Source of the DNA: Alphaproteobacteria bacterium
Lineage (GTDB): Bacteria > Pseudomonadota > Alphaproteobacteria > Rs-D84
Assembly: GCA_017383325.1 (NCBI GenBank)
Contig: JAFNYG010000096.1
Coordinates: 1 to 10,120 of the forward strand
Length of the DNA stretch: 10,120 nucleotides
Reading direction: 5' to 3'
The translations under genes were made by a program, and so were the position numbers. The notes below the pieces were generated by a model. The model made no database searches. It had not been told where the DNA came from and was given only the letters and a program-made list of their open reading frames with translations. Shown here in pieces: positions 7,647-10,120 of the stretch. Position 1 is the first letter of the stretch; each line of letters opens with the position of its first letter.

Positions 7647-8075
7647 ATGAAAAAAATATTTTTATGTGTGTTGGTGTTGTTGGCGGCCTGTACGTTTCAG
7701 ACCAAGCATCGGGGATATGTGTTCCCAGATGACTTGGAAGCCCAGGTTGCAAATATTAAAACGACATCCGAATTAATCGAAGCAATTGGGGCGCCCCAGG
7801 TCAAGACGATATATGGGGACCAGGTTTGGGTGTATTATGGTGCAGATGAAAACTATCGTGGGCCGTTGGCACCAACGTTTACAGATGAAACGGTTTTGTT
7901 GGCGTGGGTGCAGGGAGATCGTGTTTTGAAAACACAGGTTTTGCATGATGCTGATTTGCCAGATGTCAAGATTGCAGATGGTGAAACGGAAATCCCAGCG
8001 GCGATTGAATTAAATGCAATTGAAGAGTTGTTCAACAATATTGGGCGGTTCAGTCCGGCCGGTCTGGGCCAGTAA
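7647..8075 (+). CDS. bamE: BamE/SmpA/OmlA-like outer-membrane lipoprotein
   Basis: A 142-residue lipoprotein precursor. The signal MKKIFLCVLVLLAAC ends in the lipobox LAAC with lipidated Cys15. Mature features fit the SmpA/OmlA (BamE) domain: 'HRGYVFPDD', a short helix 'TSELIEAIGAPQ' where BamE has its conserved G-P turn (about 41-52), then strands around 'QVWVYYGA' and 'VLLAWVQGDRV'. The C-terminal 'IEELFNNIGRFS' resembles the tail of alphaproteobacterial members. BamE helps the BAM complex insert outer-membrane beta-barrels from the periplasmic face. The ATG lies 2 bases after the nifJ stop, and its ribosome-binding site (GGAGAAGG, 7633-7640) is inside nifJ, so the two are cotranscribed. 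Pairing with nifJ has no obvious functional reason. The lipoprotein call is very secure; assignment to BamE rather than a related SmpA-fold lipoprotein is less so. Confidence 0.82.
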   Translation: MKKIFLCVLVLLAACTFQTKHRGYVFPDDLEAQVANIKTTSELIEAIGAPQVKTIYGDQVWVYYGADENYRGPLAPTFTDETVLLAWVQGDRVLKTQVLHDADLPDVKIADGETEIPAAIELNAIEELFNNIGRFSPAGLGQ

Positions 8076-8107
8076 ATAAAAATCCCCCATTTGGGGGATT
8101 TTTATTT
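8074..8107. terminator. Bidirectional terminator, nifJ operon / adk
   Basis: A perfect 15-bp stem (8074-8088 with 8093-8107) has an ATTT loop. The GC core is ATCCCCC/GGGGGAT, flanked by A-rich and T-rich arms. It includes the end of the bamE-like stop codon on one side and the minus-strand adk stop (8102-8104) on the other. Confidence 0.9.
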
Positions 8108-8662
8108 GTTTAATGCGTCACAAATTTCGGCAAAGTTGTCATTGACATCGCCGGCGGCGTTGATTTCACTGAATTTAATTCCAGGTGCGGTGCGCAGCCA
8201 TTCGACAGCGGGCATTGTGATGCGTCGAAAGTTTTCCAAGCGATGATGTATTATACTCATGGCTGAATCGTCGGCGCGTTGGCTGCCCCCGCGGATACGT
8301 TTTTGTATGCGTGCAATCAGTGTTTGTTCGTCGGTCGCCAGATACAGGATATGAATGTCAAATTTGCTGGCATAGTTTTTTACCAGCCATTTTGCCTGGG
8401 CCAGTGTGCGTGGAAATCCATCAAGAATAATATCTGTATCATCGGTCAGTGTCGGTGCAATTAAATCACAGACCAATTTATCCGGTACCAGATTGCCTGC
8501 TGATATTAATTTTCCAATTTTAGATTCTGCGGGTTCTGCGCGCAGCATTGCGCCGGCTTCTATATGTTTATACGGATGGTGTGACATCAGCATTTGGGAA
8601 AATGTTCCCTTGCCGACGCCGGGGCCACCCATCATTACAATAATTTGTTTTTTATTTGTCAT
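8102..8662 (-). CDS. adk: Short-form adenylate kinase (nucleoside monophosphate kinase)
   Basis: A 186-residue P-loop kinase of the adenylate kinase family (ATP + AMP to 2 ADP, cytoplasmic). It has the P-loop GGPGVGKGT (12-20), the AMP-site Arg41 in 'EAGAMLR' (most Adks read STGDMLR, so the Thr and Asp are missing), 'GNLVPDKLV' (56-64), the signature DGFPRT (81-86) with Gln89 after it, a very short LID around 'KRIRGGSQRADD' (121-132), and 'HHRL' with Arg141. The LID has no zinc cysteines and the protein is shorter than E. coli Adk (214). ATG 8662 is preferred to ATG 8683 because GAGG precedes it and the protein then starts just before the P-loop strand. It overlaps the stop of the kinase gene upstream by 11 bp, so translation is probably coupled. 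It is not next to secY or ribosomal genes, where adk often lies, so it may be a second copy or act on another NMP. Confidence 0.88.
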   Translation of the reverse strand: MTNKKQIIVMMGGPGVGKGTFSQMLMSHHPYKHIEAGAMLRAEPAESKIGKLISAGNLVPDKLVCDLIAPTLTDDTDIILDGFPRTLAQAKWLVKNYASKFDIHILYLATDEQTLIARIQKRIRGGSQRADDSAMSIIHHRLENFRRITMPAVEWLRTAPGIKFSEINAAGDVNDNFAEICDALNK

Positions 8663-8665
8663 GTT
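8645..8665. repeat. 21-bp direct repeat, copy 1 (adk start)
   Basis: These 21 bases are identical to 9675-9695. On the minus strand this copy carries the adk start codon and first codons (MTNKKQ). In another frame it carries the stop codon of the kinase gene. Confidence 0.9.
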
Positions 8666-9692
8666 GGCCTCGATAAATCTCATTATTATTCATATACATA
8701 AAATCGTCATAGGTTTTATTTATGTAGTTTAAATCAGGCAATACGCTTTCGGCCCACATTTCTTTTGTTTGCACATCATTATAATTGCTTGTTATTGCAT
8801 GATAACCCGCCAGGAAAACTATATTTCGACAAAATAATTTACGAATTGTATTTAAATCATAATAAATTTGATGTTTTTCCTTGGGCAAAGAATTATATAT
8901 TTTTGCACACTGCAATAGTATTGGAAACAATTCTTTATTTGCCGCCGCCGCAAACAGAACCATATCATGATACTTGTTTCCATATTTACTGTTTCCAAAA
9001 TCTATCAAAGAAAAATTATTTGCGTCCGCATCATACAGAATGTTCGCCGCACGAATATCCGAATGTGTCATTACTGTAAAATCATCCCAGGTTAAGGCGT
9101 CGCTAAATAAATCGTTTAATAAATCTGATTGCCCAGGAATATGCTTTGTAAAAAATTCACATACTTTTTGGGATGCACTTTTATCATTGGTATCTAGTCT
9201 AGAATAAAAATTATATTGTGCGGGTTTTTGCGATGCTGTTTTTTGATGCATATAATTTAAAAAAAACGCCAATTCTTTTGCAAGTTTCGTACGCGCATCA
9301 GACGACATATTTTTTATCCCTGACACACTTAAATCCTGCCCCAAAGCCAATTGCTCTATGATATAACCTTGCTGGCCAGATACATATTTTATAACGCGGG
9401 GGATATTTAAAGAGCCATCAAAATCTGTCAATGCTTCTGATATTGAATTTTGCTTGGCAGTATCACGCGCCCAATCCTGCAAAATGTATGATTTGCGTCG
9501 TTCAAAATCGACACTTGTTTCATTGTTTCGCTGGACAATTTGCACAGGTACCTTCAAGACAGCGAGTCCCCCGCCAGGCAAACGAACTATTTTTGGCGCA
9601 GTATGTGAACCAGATGGCAAATCTTGGACAACATCAAAATTAATGTCCGTTAGTTTTATCGTCGCCTCAGAATATTGTTTTTTATTTGTCAT
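8652..9692 (-). CDS. APH-fold phosphotransferase, second copy in the window, substrate unknown
   Basis: A 346-residue protein from the ATG at 9692. It is an APH/choline-kinase-like enzyme: a candidate ATP lysine K47 in 'LAVLKVP', hinge 'YIIEQLALGQDL' (about 110-121), catalytic loop 'HSDIRAAN' (H210, D212, N217) and metal Asp231 in 'LIDFGNSKYG'. It is only distantly similar to the kinase at 34-957 outside these motifs. The frame stays open back to 9971, but that extension crosses an intrinsic terminator and looks unlike a kinase, so a start at 9692 (or 9698) is chosen; neither has a visible Shine-Dalgarno. The coding DNA looks more AT-rich, with more AAT/AAA/ATA-type codons, than nifJ or the S41 gene. 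An exact 21-bp repeat brackets the gene, suggesting later insertion. Its stop overlaps the adk start. The acceptor molecule is unknown. Confidence 0.82.
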   Translation of the reverse strand: MTNKKQYSEATIKLTDINFDVVQDLPSGSHTAPKIVRLPGGGLAVLKVPVQIVQRNNETSVDFERRKSYILQDWARDTAKQNSISEALTDFDGSLNIPRVIKYVSGQQGYIIEQLALGQDLSVSGIKNMSSDARTKLAKELAFFLNYMHQKTASQKPAQYNFYSRLDTNDKSASQKVCEFFTKHIPGQSDLLNDLFSDALTWDDFTVMTHSDIRAANILYDADANNFSLIDFGNSKYGNKYHDMVLFAAAANKELFPILLQCAKIYNSLPKEKHQIYYDLNTIRKLFCRNIVFLAGYHAITSNYNDVQTKEMWAESVLPDLNYINKTYDDFMYMNNNEIYRGQHDK

Positions 9693-9695
9693 GTT
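9675..9695. repeat. 21-bp direct repeat, copy 2 (kinase start)
   Basis: This exact copy of 8645-8665 carries the kinase start codon on the minus strand, so that both the kinase and adk begin MTNKKQ. The two copies lie 1030 bp apart and enclose the kinase gene. Confidence 0.9.
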
Positions 9696-9709
9696 CATGA
9701 TTTTATCAT

Positions 9710-9743
9710 AAAAAACACGGTCGGGCAAGGTTGCACGACCGTG
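9710..9743 (-). terminator. Intrinsic terminator or attenuator just before the kinase gene
   Basis: On the minus strand CACGGTCG (9743-9736) pairs with CGACCGTG (9723-9716), and GCA/TGC can extend the stem inward. Six T's follow (9715-9710). There is no T run on the other strand, so it acts on minus-strand transcripts only. It is 22 nt after the stop of the small ORF ending at 9766. It lies only 11 nt before the first possible kinase ATG (9698), so the kinase needs read-through or a promoter inside this element. Confidence 0.8.
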
Positions 9744-9765
9744 AAACAATTCATACGAATACAAA

Positions 9766-10032
9766 TTATTTTTTGCTGTTTTCGATTGCAGCACCCAAGA
9801 TGTCGCCCAAAACAGAACCACTGTCTGCTTCGTTTGCGAATTCTTTGACACATGAAGCGGCAAAATGCAAGCCTTCATTCGCGGAATGATGTGGCGTTTT
9901 GTTTGCTCCGAGAATCTCGGAACAGTCAGCTGACCGTTTTCCTCCTGCGCATAGCTGGTTTTTTCTGGCAATGCTGAAAGAGTTTACCGGCTGGTTGCTT
10001 TTGATTTGCCTGCATGTGATCACCTCCTGCAA
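9766..10032 (-). CDS. Unrecognised small ORF, start unresolved
   Basis: I do not recognise this product. The minus-strand frame is open for 88 codons from a TTG at 10032 and ends at TAA (9768-9766), just ahead of a terminator. The last 40 or so codons look coding: first positions are mostly purine, with G the commonest, and codons such as GCT, GGT, AAC, TTC and ATC resemble those of well-expressed genes. That part reads 'FAASCVKEFANEADSGSVL' then 'GDILGAAIENSKK', possibly an amphipathic helix ending in a charged tail. No ATG occurs in frame, and the TTG lies inside the leader hairpin before the strong ribosome-binding site, so the real N terminus must come from elsewhere. It could be a later start, a +1 shift from the 29-codon ORF at 9926-10015, or a gene damaged by frameshift. 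It might instead be RNA sequence with no protein. Confidence 0.3.
   Translation of the reverse strand: MQEVITCRQIKSNQPVNSFSIARKNQLCAGGKRSADCSEILGANKTPHHSANEGLHFAASCVKEFANEADSGSVLGDILGAAIENSKK
9926..10015 (-). CDS. 29-residue ORF behind an unusually strong ribosome-binding site
   Basis: This is the only ATG placed correctly (7 nt) after the best Shine-Dalgarno in the window. It encodes a 29-residue, Gln/Lys/Arg-rich peptide starting MQANQKQPAGKLF and ending in MRRRKTVS, then TGA (9928-9926). No family is recognised. It could be a leader peptide for the downstream terminator, the front end of a recoded or frameshifted longer protein, or a free small protein. The stop is followed by two strong inverted repeats (9934-9925 and 9920-9908). 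That it is translated is inferred from the ribosome-binding site alone. Confidence 0.35.
   Translation of the reverse strand: MQANQKQPAGKLFQHCQKKPAMRRRKTVS
10016..10028 (-). promoter_or_regulatory. Exceptionally long Shine-Dalgarno sequence
   Basis: AGGAGGTGATC (10028-10018) is complementary over 11 bases to the usual 16S rRNA 3' end (GATCACCTCCT). Most other starts in the window have only 4-8 purine-rich bases. It precedes ATG 10015 by 7 nt. Confidence 0.7.
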
Positions 10033-10090
10033 GTATTGTTGTCCGAAAAAACTGTCTTCATGAAATGCTTGCTAAATTGGACATTTTTCG
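10029..10090 (-). promoter_or_regulatory. Structured 5' leader with alternative pairings next to the ribosome-binding site
   Basis: Three pairings are possible in the minus-strand RNA: GCAAGCATT (10072-10064) with AATACTTGC (10037-10029), 8 of 9 pairs, ending at the base before AGGAGG; TGTCC (10083-10079) with GGACA (10044-10040); and CGAAAAA (10090-10084) with TTTTTCG (10050-10044). They cross each other, so they are either alternatives or pseudoknots. This is a possible translational control element and matches no riboswitch class I can recall. The transcription start is not known, so the outermost pairing may lie upstream of it. Confidence 0.35.
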
Positions 10091-10097
10091 ATATAAT
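10069..10097 (+). promoter_or_regulatory. Strong plus-strand promoter reading out of the right edge
   Basis: TTGCTA (10069-10074), a 17-nt spacer and TATAAT (10092-10097, perfect) would start transcription near 10104, towards a plus-strand gene beyond the window. It overlaps the leader of the minus-strand transcript. An alternative is that the A/T-rich stretch instead serves as the minus-strand -10 (TATTAT, 10098-10093), whose -35 would fall at the window edge. Confidence 0.5.
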
Positions 10098-10120
10098 AAT
10101 AAATGCTCCGGCAATTTCGG

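Noticed and set aside
9961..9967. Slippery A-AAA-AAC heptamer for -1 frameshifting
   Set aside because: It is in phase only with the frame lacking a proper start, and a -1 shift there runs into the TGA at 9928 after 13 codons. The A6 run is kept only as a possible indel or slippage site.
8652..9971. A 439-residue version of the second kinase starting at 9971
   Set aside because: The extra 93 residues run through an intrinsic terminator, have no ribosome-binding site and do not resemble a kinase N terminus. The repeat at 9675-9695 fits a start at 9692.
10016..10030. On the plus strand GATCACCTCCT looks like the 3' end of 16S rRNA
   Set aside because: The bases before it do not match the conserved 16S helix 45 region. 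It is a Shine-Dalgarno read from the other strand.
9693..10085. Permuted (two-piece) tmRNA, suggested by an 'ANEADSG...' reading frame ending just before a terminator
   Set aside because: No tRNA-like T arm with CCA, no GG...TTCGAC 5' element, and the frame does not end in the usual -LAA/-VAA tag.

Overview
The window looks like a piece of chromosome from a moderately AT-rich, probably anaerobic bacterium of alphaproteobacterial type. Two things suggest this. The small lipoprotein at 7647-8075 ends in the 'LFNNIGRF' tail I associate with alphaproteobacterial BamE/SmpA proteins. It sits directly behind a complete one-chain pyruvate:ferredoxin oxidoreductase, an oxygen-sensitive enzyme of fermentative or anaerobic metabolism. 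An uncultured gut- or host-associated alphaproteobacterium would fit, but that is inference. No tRNA, rRNA, IS element or CRISPR array is visible.

Layout. Positions 34-1682 hold a two-gene minus-strand operon: a Fic/Doc-family protein whose catalytic histidine is replaced by glutamine, then an APH-fold small-molecule kinase. Divergent from it is a secreted S41 carboxyl-terminal processing protease (1838-3274). That gene converges on a solitary minus-strand ClpP-like serine protease with a complete Ser-His-Asp triad (3299-3988). Positions 4135-8075 carry nifJ followed two bases later by the bamE-like lipoprotein gene. This operon converges on a second minus-strand pair, a further APH-fold kinase and an overlapping short adenylate kinase (8102-9692). 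Every convergent junction, and the left end, has a compact hairpin with A and T tracts that can terminate transcription from both sides.

The right end (9693-10120) is the least ordinary part. On the minus strand it holds a structured leader, an exceptionally long Shine-Dalgarno match, a 29-codon ORF, overlapping open frames that together look partly coding but that I cannot assign, and an intrinsic terminator only about a dozen bases before the kinase start. The kinase gene itself is bracketed by an exact 21-bp direct repeat that contains the start codons of both the kinase and the adenylate kinase. This suggests that the kinase was inserted between an older leader and adk, and that the leader may attenuate what lies downstream.

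How the genes work together: nifJ supplies acetyl-CoA and reduced ferredoxin/flavodoxin, and the BamE-like lipoprotein and S41 protease belong to envelope maintenance. The two APH-fold kinases, each in an operon with another nucleotide-using protein (Fic or Adk), have no assignable substrate. The best candidates for undescribed biology are the leader region at 9710-10090 and the Fic variant with its kinase partner.
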